12,395 nt of DNA, taken from assembly GCA_022710025.1 (NCBI GenBank), contig JAKLHS010000009.1, positions 1 through 12,395 of the forward strand, written 5' to 3'. Of this stretch, positions 1 through 6,283 are shown piece after piece. Both the position numbers and the translations under genes were made by a program. The notes below the pieces were generated by a model, which had not been told where the DNA came from, searched no databases, and saw only the letters and a program-made list of their open reading frames with translations. Position 1 is the stretch's first letter; every line of letters starts with the position of its first letter. This stretch comes from Caldisericota bacterium (lineage in GTDB: Bacteria > Caldisericota > Caldisericia > Cryosericales > Cryosericaceae).

Positions 1-266
1 GTGTCTTTAAGGTCATATGTAGTTACGACGATGTCGAATGAAGGAACGTCCGTGGCAAGGACTATGCCGTTTCTGTCCTTGATCTCCCCACGAGGAGCAT
101 CGGTACTAATTATACGGAGCCTGTTTTCCTCGGCGACCTGAGCATAATACGATCCCCTGATAACCTGAAGGTAATATAGTCTGCCCACGATGCAGATAAA
201 CAGGATAGTGACCAGAGCCAGGAGCGTGAGAAAGCGACGAGTCTGAGTTATCTGCTGTTTATCCAT
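1..266 (-). CDS. mrdA: Penicillin-binding protein 2 (elongasome transpeptidase), N-terminal part
   Basis: This is the first 88 codons of a class B penicillin-binding protein; the gene continues off the left edge. PBP2 cross-links peptidoglycan during side-wall growth together with RodA and MreBCD. Translating the minus strand from the ATG at 266 gives a short basic cytoplasmic start (MDKQQITQTRR), one membrane anchor at about residues 12-32, then the conserved PBP2 N-terminal pattern: ENRLRI at about 50-55, then APRGEIKDRNG, LA and PSFDIV. The transpeptidase domain with the catalytic Ser lies outside the window. The ATG overlaps the mreD stop by 8 bases (ATGGATAA), so the two are likely translationally coupled. 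Position directly after mreBCD separates it from the division enzyme PBP3 (FtsI). The family call is secure; the exact paralog is inferred from context. Confidence 0.9.
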   Translation of the reverse strand, partial: MDKQQITQTRRFLTLLALVTILFICIVGRLYYLQVIRGSYYAQVAEENRLRIISTDAPRGEIKDRNGIVLATDVPSFDIVVTTYDLKD

Positions 267-744
267 TGGCTTGTTCCAGGGGAGAACGCCTGATGAGATG
301 CCATGTGATCGTGAAACCGACCGCAGTTGCTACCAGTGCGTATGCCAGAAGCGTCTTATTCCCGGCATACATGCCCTTGCCGGAAAACGTGACAAGCGCC
401 AGGGCTGTTGCGACGTATGACGCGGTGAAGACGAAGCGGCTGAGATGGGCCGAGAGCTGTTTCATGTAAGGGGAAGCCCCGCAGATGAGAAGGAAGAGCA
501 ATGCGACCGGAAGACAGCGGGACTGGCTGAAGTAGGAAAGGGCGAGCGCGTTGAACAGACTGCTTGCGATTCCCTGCAACAATGAGCGTTGCGATCCATA
601 ATAGAAAACCACTGCCGCACCGATCAGGAAGCTTGCTCCGCCGGCAACCGGCAGCCTGACAGCCACGGCTGAGATGAGGACCAGGACGAAAGCTTCTCCG
701 GCGAGCACGCCTGCGAGCATTGCATATTGCTGTCGTGTGGTCAT
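259..744 (-). CDS. mreD: Rod shape-determining protein MreD
   Basis: A 161-residue, highly hydrophobic protein with about five predicted membrane segments, the usual size and character of MreD. MreD is an integral membrane part of the elongasome that links MreB/MreC to the RodA-PBP2 synthase. Sequence conservation in this family is low, so the call rests on the topology and on the position between mreC and the PBP2 gene. The ATG at 744 overlaps the mreC stop by four bases (ATGA). Its own stop TAA overlaps the PBP2 start. Two tryptophan/arginine-containing residues near the end (WHLIRR) mark the end of the last helix. No frameshift or truncation is visible. Confidence 0.88.
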   Translation of the reverse strand: MTTRQQYAMLAGVLAGEAFVLVLISAVAVRLPVAGGASFLIGAAVVFYYGSQRSLLQGIASSLFNALALSYFSQSRCLPVALLFLLICGASPYMKQLSAHLSRFVFTASYVATALALVTFSGKGMYAGNKTLLAYALVATAVGFTITWHLIRRSPLEQANG

Positions 745-1574
745 TTGGGTTTGACGGCGACAAGAAGATATCGTGTGGCCCAGATCTGTGCAAACGGCTC
801 CAGTGCGAGATGGGTAGTGCCTGATTGGGTCACCGATGTCACGTGGCCTATGGGGATGTTGGGAGGAAAGGTGGGCGAACTTGCCGATGTGACGATGATG
901 TCTCCGGATTGGAATTCGGGAGTCGGGGAAATGAACGACAGTTCACAGTATTCCCCATCTGTTCCTTTCACGAGCACGTCTTCACCTGTGCGGCGGTTGA
1001 TGCCGGAGATGACGCAGCGGCTATCGAGAATCGGGATGACAGTAGCACTGGAGGCCGTGGCTCCGCGGATCTTCCCATAGACGTAAAGTTCTCCGTTCGT
1101 GTTCATAGCAAAAACACCTGCACCGTCCACGACGCCGAGTGCCGTTCCGCGGTCGATGAAGACATCCATGGATCGCAGCCCGGTTGCACGCCCGACGACC
1201 TGAGCAAGTAGAGTCTGTATGGACAATTCCTGCTGCAAGACAAGTTCTTGCTGAAGACGGCTGAGCTCTCGTCGGTCATCCTGGAGCAGATAGAGTCTGG
1301 CGGCAAGGTACTGGTTTTCTATGCGCAGTTTCTCATTCTCAGCGTAGATGGTTCGGGCATAGAAAAGTGCCCGCCAGCACGCTGTAACGCTATCCGTTGC
1401 GGTTACGACGATCCGGCTTGCGCCGCGCGCCGCGCGCTGGACACCGCTCAAAACAGCTGCACCGAGCGATACGCCGGAAGAGGCAAGCCCGACAATGGTA
1501 GCCAGCACAAGAAACAGTGCTATGAGCAACAGACTGGTGAATCTGCGGGTAGGCTTCCGTATCGGGCCGCGCAT
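741..1574 (-). CDS. mreC: Rod shape-determining protein MreC
   Basis: MreC is a bitopic scaffold that activates PBP2 in the periplasm or outside the membrane. The 277-residue product has a basic N-terminus (MRGPIRKPTRR), a single membrane anchor at about residues 13-33, a coiled coil at about 78-118 rich in E, L, R and Q (starting AENEKLRIENQYL), and a C-terminal beta-rich domain. That domain carries typical MreC features: VVGRATG, DRGTALGVVDGAGVF, the central S-A-T-V-IPILDSRC stretch and a late FQSGDIIVTS segment. Length is normal for the family. It lies 3 bases after the mreB stop; the likely Shine-Dalgarno (GAGGTG) lies inside the end of mreB. Its stop overlaps mreD. Confidence 0.95.
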   Translation of the reverse strand: MRGPIRKPTRRFTSLLLIALFLVLATIVGLASSGVSLGAAVLSGVQRAARGASRIVVTATDSVTACWRALFYARTIYAENEKLRIENQYLAARLYLLQDDRRELSRLQQELVLQQELSIQTLLAQVVGRATGLRSMDVFIDRGTALGVVDGAGVFAMNTNGELYVYGKIRGATASSATVIPILDSRCVISGINRRTGEDVLVKGTDGEYCELSFISPTPEFQSGDIIVTSASSPTFPPNIPIGHVTSVTQSGTTHLALEPFAQIWATRYLLVAVKPK

Positions 1575-1577
1575 TCG

Positions 1578-2582
1578 TTATACAAGCACCTCGTGAAGTG
1601 AATCGTAGTTTTCCAGAACCTTGCCGGCGCCTTTTGCGACGCACTGCAACGGCTCTTCGGCTATCGTCACCAGAATACCGGTGCGCGTCGATATAAACTT
1701 GTCGAGCCCCATGATGAGGGCTCCACCACCAGACAGCATGATACCGCTGTCGATGATGTCGGCAGCAAGCTCAGGCGGCGTCAGCTCAAGAGCGGATTTT
1801 ACGGTCGCAAGAATCTGTTCCAGCGGTTCCTTCAGGGCATCGCGGATCTCCTCGCTGGTGACTTCGACGGACTTGGGAAGACCATTGATGAGGTCTCTTC
1901 CACGCACTTCGTATGTTCTCTCGTTCTCCAGCGGGTAGGCCGAGCCTATCGCGAGCTTGACCTCCTCGGCCGTTACATCCCCTATGAGCAGGTTGTAGCG
2001 TCTGCGAATGTGCGTCGCGATAGCCTCCGTCATCTCGTCGCCGGCGATACGCAATGAGCGTGACGTCACGATGCCTTTCATGGAGATGACCGCGACTTCA
2101 GCGGTTCCCCCTCCGATGTCGACGATCATGACCCCGCGCGCATCCGCCACAGGGAGATCCGCTCCTATTGCGGCTGCCATGGGTTCCTGGATGAGCTTGG
2201 CTTCACGGGCTCCCGCGTTCAGAGCGGCATCGATAACGGCTTTCATCTCTACTTGCGTAATGCCCGAGGGAATACCCACTAGAACGCGTGGCCGGGCAAA
2301 CAGCCCGGTTCCTGCGGCCTTGCGGATGAAATACTCGAGAAGTTTTTCCGTGACAGTGAAATCAGCGATGACTCCGTCTCTCAGGGGCCGCGTAACAACG
2401 ATTGATTGTGGAGTGCGCCCCGCCATTTTCTTTGCCTCGTCACCCACAGCAAGTACTGCCCCGCTTCTCGCGTCTGTCGCGACGATTGTCGGTTCACGGA
2501 TGACGACGCCCTTATTCTTGACATACACAACAGTATTCGCCGTTCCCAGATCGATTGCCAGGTCCCTTGAGAGAAAAGCCAC
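1578..2582 (-). CDS. mreB: Rod shape-determining actin-like protein MreB
   Basis: Bacterial actin that forms membrane-bound filaments directing side-wall synthesis. At 334 residues it is full length. The actin/Hsp70 nucleotide-binding motifs are all present: phosphate-1 DLGTANT at 11-17, VGIPSGIT at about 102-109, EPMAAAIGA at 133-141, the phosphate-2/connect stretch VDIGGGTAEV from 154, and the adenosine motif SGGGALIMG near residue 280. A hydrophobic pair (Leu94-Phe95, in GLFARP) sits where the membrane-insertion loop of Thermotoga MreB lies; there is no long N-terminal amphipathic helix. The start is GTG at 2582 with a strong Shine-Dalgarno overlapping the maf stop region. It is followed by mreC, mreD and PBP2, the classical mre operon. 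Confidence 0.98.
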   Translation of the reverse strand: MAFLSRDLAIDLGTANTVVYVKNKGVVIREPTIVATDARSGAVLAVGDEAKKMAGRTPQSIVVTRPLRDGVIADFTVTEKLLEYFIRKAAGTGLFARPRVLVGIPSGITQVEMKAVIDAALNAGAREAKLIQEPMAAAIGADLPVADARGVMIVDIGGGTAEVAVISMKGIVTSRSLRIAGDEMTEAIATHIRRRYNLLIGDVTAEEVKLAIGSAYPLENERTYEVRGRDLINGLPKSVEVTSEEIRDALKEPLEQILATVKSALELTPPELAADIIDSGIMLSGGGALIMGLDKFISTRTGILVTIAEEPLQCVAKGAGKVLENYDSLHEVLV

Positions 2583-2584
2583 GA

Positions 2585-3154
2585 CTACCTCCTCAGATCA
2601 ACATGCAGCTCTTCGCAGAGTGCGTAAAAATCCTTCATTGTGAAGCCGATGACCGTATCCATCGGCCCCTCTATCCGTTCTATGAAGCTGGCTGCCAGTC
2701 CCTGCACAGCGTATGCTCCGGCTTTATCACTGTATTCCAGGTTCTTGAAATACGCGGCACGTTCCGGCTCACTCAATGCCCGCATCCAGACAGTTGCGAC
2801 CGACACTCGCGATGCGGAGATTCCACTCGGCATGACGACGCCGGCAATGGCCGTTATCACCCGATGCTCCCTGTTTTCCAGATAATCTAGCATCTCCCGG
2901 GCGCCTGCTTCATCACATGGTTTTCCAAAGATCCTTTCATCGCATGCCACGATGGTGTCTGCGCCGACAACAAAACCTTCGTCAATACGCGCGCTTCCCG
3001 CTCGTGCCTTGGCTCTGGCGTTGGTAAGAGCGCACTGCTCCGGATCATCCGTCTGGATTTCGGTGACGTTGATACCCAGAAGTTCAAATGGTACATCCCA
3101 TTGAGAGAGCATAGTCGCTCTTCGTGGAGAGCCGGAAGCAAGATATACGGTCAT
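2585..3154 (-). CDS. maf: Maf-family nucleoside triphosphate pyrophosphatase
   Basis: Maf enzymes hydrolyse dTTP/UTP or modified nucleotides to the monophosphate and pyrophosphate (house-cleaning). The 189-residue product shows the family marks: nucleotide-binding ASGSPRR at 6-12, Glu32 in VTEIQ, the KA helix at about 49-50, the catalytic Asp66 in GADTI at 64-68, GKP at 77-79 and DKAGAYAVQG in the C-terminal half. The usual GxYxNVVGLP close is replaced by EGPMDTVIG, a divergent version. An open frame extends upstream to 3412, but family alignment starts at MTVYLASGSP; that ATG (3154) overlaps the upstream DUF4321 stop by four bases (ATGA), so the longer form is rejected. Maf beside mreB is a common arrangement. 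The substrate cannot be decided here. Confidence 0.95.
   Translation of the reverse strand: MTVYLASGSPRRATMLSQWDVPFELLGINVTEIQTDDPEQCALTNARAKARAGSARIDEGFVVGADTIVACDERIFGKPCDEAGAREMLDYLENREHRVITAIAGVVMPSGISASRVSVATVWMRALSEPERAAYFKNLEYSDKAGAYAVQGLAASFIERIEGPMDTVIGFTMKDFYALCEELHVDLRR
2587..2593 (-). promoter_or_regulatory. Shine-Dalgarno of mreB, overlapping the end of maf
   Basis: AGGAGGT on the minus strand, a near-perfect anti-16S match, ends 4 bases before the GTG start of mreB at 2582. It is made from the last two Arg codons (AGG AGG) and the stop TAG of maf. This fixes the GTG as the mreB start and couples mreB translation to maf. Confidence 0.85.
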
Positions 3155-3393
3155 ACGAGAGTCGAAAAGAACAGGAAAAGCAGTGCAACGCCCACGGTTC
3201 CGAGATTCATATTGACCGTCAGGCCCAGGCGTACCTCCATGAACCCCAATTGCAGGGTAAAGTCGGGGATCCCGAAATGGATCCCTGAGCGCATGAAGGG
3301 ATAATACGTTCCCAGGACTTCGCCAAGCACCGAACCGAGGATTGCCCCGGCAATCACAAAGATTATGGATATCGTGCGTTCTTTCCTTCTCAC
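3151..3393 (-). CDS. DUF4321 family small membrane protein
   Basis: An 80-residue protein of unknown function, recognised by its likeness to the DUF4321 family, which is often encoded near maf and mreB in Firmicutes-like genomes. Two hydrophobic segments are visible, at about 9-28 (with glycines, AGAILGSVLGEVLG) and about 62-78. Between them lies the family-typical middle: FGIPDFTLQLG, then LGLTVNMNLGTVGVA, matching the usual pattern of GI-LG-P...LDLG...F-I-NL. The chosen start is GTG at 3393, which overlaps the upstream stop by four bases (GTGA) and is followed by a basic VRRKER start. The frame is open much further upstream (to 3762), but that region antisense-free overlaps the Gx gene and shows no family likeness. 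Function is unknown; the context suggests a membrane role. Confidence 0.8.
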   Translation of the reverse strand: MRRKERTISIIFVIAGAILGSVLGEVLGTYYPFMRSGIHFGIPDFTLQLGFMEVRLGLTVNMNLGTVGVALLFLFFSTLV

Positions 3394-3935
3394 CGTCTCT
3401 CCATGGTCGCACCGCCGTGCAGAGCTCGGCTCAGGCGAGACAGGACAGCAAGCGACACTGCTCCGACGAGATACCCCGCTGCCCCCCCCGCCACTACCAA
3501 TGCAGGCAGGTAATACCATAGTGTACCAACGGTGTTCGTAATCAGCAAGAGCAGATATTGCGATATGTTGTTGCAGACTCCGCCGATGGTACTGAGGGTA
3601 GGTACTCCGATTCGTTTCTTGGATAACGCTCGGAGCGTGATCATGGCTGCAATTGCCCCCAGACTGCCGGCAAGGGACAGGAGGGACGTTATGCTCATCA
3701 GATTGCCCTTCAAAAGACCCGTGGCAATGACACGCAGCACTACGAGCACAGCGGCAGCCCATGATCCATATATCTCAAGGCATAGCATCGTACTGACCTG
3801 TGAAAGACCCAGTTTAGCTCCTGGCAGGAACGGTAGAGGCGGATCGAAGTAGTTGATTACGATTGCCACAGTGACGAGCAGCGCAAATCGGAGCATGTCC
3901 TGCGTCCCGCGCAGTTGTTTATTGAGTGAGCGCAT
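3390..3935 (-). CDS. Gx transporter / heptaprenyl diphosphate synthase component I family membrane protein
   Basis: A 181-residue membrane protein with about five or six hydrophobic segments. The family (PF07456, named both for heptaprenyl diphosphate synthase component I and as Gx transporter) is recognised by the motif FLPGAKLGLSQ at about 36-46, a following LLxxL-rich helix with LRVIATGLLKG at 67-77, and SLLSLAGSLG at about 84-93, then a CNNISQ near 121-126 in place of the family's HNxxQ. The catalytic name is doubtful: there are no DDxxD motifs, and it resembles ECF-type substrate-binding subunits. ATG at 3935 is preferred (17-base overlap with the preceding gene); a TTG at 3959 is the alternative. 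A G8 tract lies in codons 149-152. Its neighbours, NusG-II and ApbE, recall EetA/EetB of flavin-based electron transfer loci (from memory). Confidence 0.82.
   Translation of the reverse strand: MRSLNKQLRGTQDMLRFALLVTVAIVINYFDPPLPFLPGAKLGLSQVSTMLCLEIYGSWAAAVLVVLRVIATGLLKGNLMSITSLLSLAGSLGAIAAMITLRALSKKRIGVPTLSTIGGVCNNISQYLLLLITNTVGTLWYYLPALVVAGGAAGYLVGAVSLAVLSRLSRALHGGATMERR
3482..3489 (-). repeat. G8 homopolymer inside the Gx-family gene
   Basis: Eight consecutive G on the minus strand in codons 149-152 of the Gx gene (Ala-Gly-Gly-Ala). The annotated frame continues hydrophobically after it, so the length given here is probably right. The -1 frame is open across the tract and continues into the DUF4321 frame. 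Confidence 0.9.
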
Positions 3936-4290
3936 CGATGCTTTGGCTGCCTCTCTCAATCGTTATCACGAGGTGATTTGGTACACAGATGATCTGGTCG
4001 CCAGGACTGTAAGCGGCTCGCGTGTGAACGCAGATCTGATCGGGGCAGGTGGCCTTGACGACACGAACGGCTCCCTTCCCGTCGGCCACGACCTCAACGT
4101 CGCCGAGAAACCCATGGATATGCAAGGTGCTCGGGTTTGATGATGTCAAATCGACAGTTGCCACGATCGTTCCATCTACACGGATGTAAGCAGCGGATCC
4201 CTTCACTTGGTGCGTCAATACCCATACCACCAGCAGCATTGCGGCCGCGCATACGATAACGACAGCCGTAACGCGGTCGCTCCTTTTCAT
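3919..4290 (-). CDS. NusG domain II-containing membrane-anchored protein
   Basis: A 123-residue protein with an N-terminal membrane anchor at about 8-25 and an external NusG domain II (PF07009). The domain is identified by the cysteine motif CPDQICVH (Cys82, Cys87) followed by a PGDQIICVPNHLVITIE stretch (Cys102), which matches the family signature CP-x-x-x-C ... GxxIxCLPNxLVVxI. It is not the transcription factor NusG: no NGN or KOW domain is present. The function is not established; in Gram-positive flavin-based electron-transfer loci a protein of this kind (EetA) sits beside a Gx-family protein (EetB) and ApbE, the same trio as here. The ATG at 4290 overlaps the ApbE stop by four bases. 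Confidence 0.88.
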   Translation of the reverse strand: MKRSDRVTAVVIVCAAAMLLVVWVLTHQVKGSAAYIRVDGTIVATVDLTSSNPSTLHIHGFLGDVEVVADGKGAVRVVKATCPDQICVHTRAAYSPGDQIICVPNHLVITIERGSQSIDALTQ

Positions 4291-5306
4291 GTACCGTTTT
4301 CCGGGGTAAGAGCAATGTCACCCAGCACGGACTGATGTCCCTGTGCATCGATCAGCACGGCTCCGACGACGCCATCCTGGCGCGTCATTTCAAATACGGC
4401 TTCTTGATCACTCGGTGCGGAGCAGAAAAATACCTTGCCCAACGCATCTCCAATTGCTGCGTACATAGGCTTGATGCTCGTGATGACCGTGGCGCTTCGA
4501 TTGAGAGCGGCCGGGTATCCCGTCACGGGATCAATGATGTGACAGTACCGTTGGCCGTTGCTCTCGAAATACCTCTGGTAGTCACCGGAGGTTGCCACAA
4601 AAGCATCGTCTGATACCACGTACCCGATAATGCCTTCGCCCCTCGGATCGCGAATGCCTATCTTCCAGTCATGCTTTTTGCCGCCGCTGTACAGCAAGAG
4701 GTTGCCGCCAAAATCGACGATGGTCTGCGTCGGTTGCGGTTGCACTTCCTGCAAGTACTCAGCCATCTTGTCCAGTGAGTACCCTTTTGCCATGCCTCCG
4801 AGATCAATCCGTGCTCGCGCATCATGCAATGTGACGGTGGTACCGTCAAGGATGATCTGATCGGAGTGCGAGTACTGTAATACCTGCGCAATTTCTTCGG
4901 CCGTCGGCACCCGGAACTCCTTGGTCGTGAATCCCCACAAAGACGAGAGGGGTGAGATCGCTATGTCGAATTTGGTACCGTGGGCGATATCCTGGACATG
5001 CAAGGCGGTCTTCAGCAACATCGCGTACTCCTCCGATACGGTGACGGGAAGGCCGCCTGCCGTATTGACGCGTGCGGTTTCAGATCCGGGCTTGTAATAG
5101 CTGGTCATCTCGTCGACTCCGGACGCCAGGGCATAGAGCTGTCTGTTGATGCTTTCGGCGTTTTTCCCCGTCGTTTTCACGGTGAGCACCGTATCCATGA
5201 GGAAATACGTGGAGCTCACTGGTTGCGGCGTTTTTCCGACGATGAGGCATATGACGACGATTCCTGCCGCTGCGACAGCCAGGGCAGAGAACACAATCTT
5301 CTTCAC
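4287..5306 (-). CDS. apbE: FAD:protein FMN transferase (ApbE)
   Basis: ApbE transfers FMN from FAD to a Thr or Ser of target proteins outside the cytoplasmic membrane, making covalent flavoproteins of the Rnf, Nqr and FMN-binding families. The 339-residue product has an N-terminal anchor at about 4-24 (no lipobox: the Cys at 20 is preceded by Ile), FLMDTVLT at 35-42, ARVNTAG, FDIAISPLSSLWGF at 113-126, DLGGMAKGYSLD at 168-179, DFGGN at 198-202, ATSGDYQRYF at 238-247, HIIDPVTGYPA at 256-266 and the Mg-binding GDALGK at 286-291. All key motifs are present, so it should be active. The frame is open upstream to 5462, but the GTG at 5306 has a good Shine-Dalgarno and overlaps the preceding stop (GTGA). 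No flavinylation target motif was seen in the neighbours. Confidence 0.96.
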   Translation of the reverse strand: MKKIVFSALAVAAAGIVVICLIVGKTPQPVSSTYFLMDTVLTVKTTGKNAESINRQLYALASGVDEMTSYYKPGSETARVNTAGGLPVTVSEEYAMLLKTALHVQDIAHGTKFDIAISPLSSLWGFTTKEFRVPTAEEIAQVLQYSHSDQIILDGTTVTLHDARARIDLGGMAKGYSLDKMAEYLQEVQPQPTQTIVDFGGNLLLYSGGKKHDWKIGIRDPRGEGIIGYVVSDDAFVATSGDYQRYFESNGQRYCHIIDPVTGYPAALNRSATVITSIKPMYAAIGDALGKVFFCSAPSDQEAVFEMTRQDGVVGAVLIDAQGHQSVLGDIALTPENGT

Positions 5307-6199
5307 CCGATCTCCTTGTTCAGCTTCAAGCCCAGATCTATCCCGCAATGTCCGCACTTGCCATCTGTGACAAACGACAGGTCCAGGGGATACGCATTGC
5401 GGTCTATGAGGACCGAATAGCAGTTCGGACACAAGGTGTTGTTGAAGAAGTGTCCGTGGCAATTGCTGAGATAGACAAAACCAACATGCTGTTTCCTTGC
5501 AGATTCTACCAGGTTTTCCAGGAAAGGCATGACTGGTCCATGACGGATGGCGAAACCGTGTTCGGGGGCGATGGCTCGCAGGTGAACGGGAACGCTTCGT
5601 CGGAGGTCATGGGCCACCCAGCTTATCATTGAAGAGAATTCGCGCATGTGGGAGGCCGTGTCCGCAGCCACGTCCAGCATGAGTTCCACGTGTATTCCAA
5701 GGCTCAGGGACGTCTCGACAAGCGTTCTGCTGTTTTCCAGTATTCCCTCTGGTGAGCCCAGAGCCCTGTACGTTTCCTCGTCGAATCCTTTGAACCGTAC
5801 CAGCAGGGCGTCCACCGTATCCCTGGAGCCGCGGAGCACATCAGCAGCGAGTCCTCCGTTGGTCGTAACGATGACACGGTGACCTGCCTGGTGAACGGCG
5901 CGGGAGCACTCTACGACGTTATCCCAATGCAGCGATGGTTCTCCTCCGTCCCATGAAACACCGATAAATCCCGATTCATGACTCAACTTGTCCAAAACGA
6001 TACCGATACGCTCCGGGTCGTACGGAGACCACTCCCGGGAGCGGGCAAGCGGTAGTCGATCACAGTAGGAGCAACGAAAGGGACATCCGGGAATTTCAAG
6101 AACCAGAACCGATCCTCCGGGGAGGTAGTGATACAGGGGAATTTCCTCGATCGCTGCAAGATACGGTTGTCCAAGGGGACTCGTGAATCGGTCAAACAT
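5303..6199 (-). CDS. Radical SAM protein, AmmeMemoRadiSam-type
   Basis: A 298-residue radical SAM enzyme of unknown reaction. The 4Fe-4S/SAM motif is C39-x3-C43-x2-C46 (GCPFRCSYCD). The SAM-contacting GGEP lies at about 85-88, and a TTNGG strand end follows near 113-117. The C-terminus has two CxxC pairs, C257/C260 (CPNC) and C282/C285 (CGHC), the zinc-ribbon-like ending with LIDR between that is seen in the radical SAM member of the AmmeMemoRadiSam system and in related PflA-like activases. The N-terminal PGGSVLVLEIPGC also fits. AMMECR1 and Memo partners are absent from this window. It is coupled to apbE by a GTGA overlap and follows the 2-oxoacid oxidoreductase genes. ATG 6199 is preceded by a GAGGGGG Shine-Dalgarno. 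The substrate is not known. Confidence 0.85.
   Translation of the reverse strand: MFDRFTSPLGQPYLAAIEEIPLYHYLPGGSVLVLEIPGCPFRCSYCDRLPLARSREWSPYDPERIGIVLDKLSHESGFIGVSWDGGEPSLHWDNVVECSRAVHQAGHRVIVTTNGGLAADVLRGSRDTVDALLVRFKGFDEETYRALGSPEGILENSRTLVETSLSLGIHVELMLDVAADTASHMREFSSMISWVAHDLRRSVPVHLRAIAPEHGFAIRHGPVMPFLENLVESARKQHVGFVYLSNCHGHFFNNTLCPNCYSVLIDRNAYPLDLSFVTDGKCGHCGIDLGLKLNKEIG
5311..5317 (-). promoter_or_regulatory. Shine-Dalgarno of apbE
   Basis: AAGGAGA on the minus strand, 4 bases upstream of the GTG at 5306. It supports this start over the longer upstream extension and lies inside the end of the radical SAM gene. Confidence 0.75.
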
Positions 6200-6283
6200 C
6201 GACGTTTGCTACCCCCTCGTCCGAACTCTCACCGGGATAAGGCAGAAAACGCCGCTCCGCTTCACGTTGGTCGATGATGTCCG
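6192..6283 (-). other. 84-base gap with an open, coding-like frame (possible displaced 3' end of the gamma subunit gene)
   Basis: This is the longest gap within the 9-kb run from tatD to PBP2. On the minus strand, the frame one base off the gamma subunit frame is open through the end of that gene and the gap. It reads LADIIDQREAERRFLPYPGE and ends VANVDV with TGA at 6194-6192, overlapping the radical SAM ATG by 8 bases (ATGTTTGA). About half of its codons start with G, as in real coding sequence, but it has no ATG, GTG or TTG start of its own. It could be the true C-terminus of the gamma subunit displaced by an indel, or chance. No terminator hairpin was seen in the gap. Confidence 0.35.

Noticed and set aside
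2008..2643. A 211-codon plus-strand frame opposite mreB.
   Set aside because: Low-complexity, serine- and alanine-rich translation typical of an antisense shadow of a conserved gene.
3155..3412. 86-codon upstream extension of maf.
   Set aside because: It overlaps the DUF4321 gene in another frame, and the Maf family begins at the ATG at 3154, which has an ATGA overlap.
4287..5306. Possible lipoprotein signal in ApbE, since some ApbE proteins are lipoproteins.
   Set aside because: The Cys at residue 20 is preceded by Val-Val-Ile, which does not fit a lipobox; a plain membrane anchor is more likely.
5307..5462. 52-codon upstream extension of apbE.
   Set aside because: It overlaps the radical SAM zinc-binding C-terminus; the GTG at 5306 has a good Shine-Dalgarno and starts directly with the membrane anchor.
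6200..6283. Terminator or internal promoter in the 84-base gap upstream of the radical SAM gene.
   Set aside because: No stem of useful length followed by T residues and no convincing -35/-10 pair was found on the minus strand.
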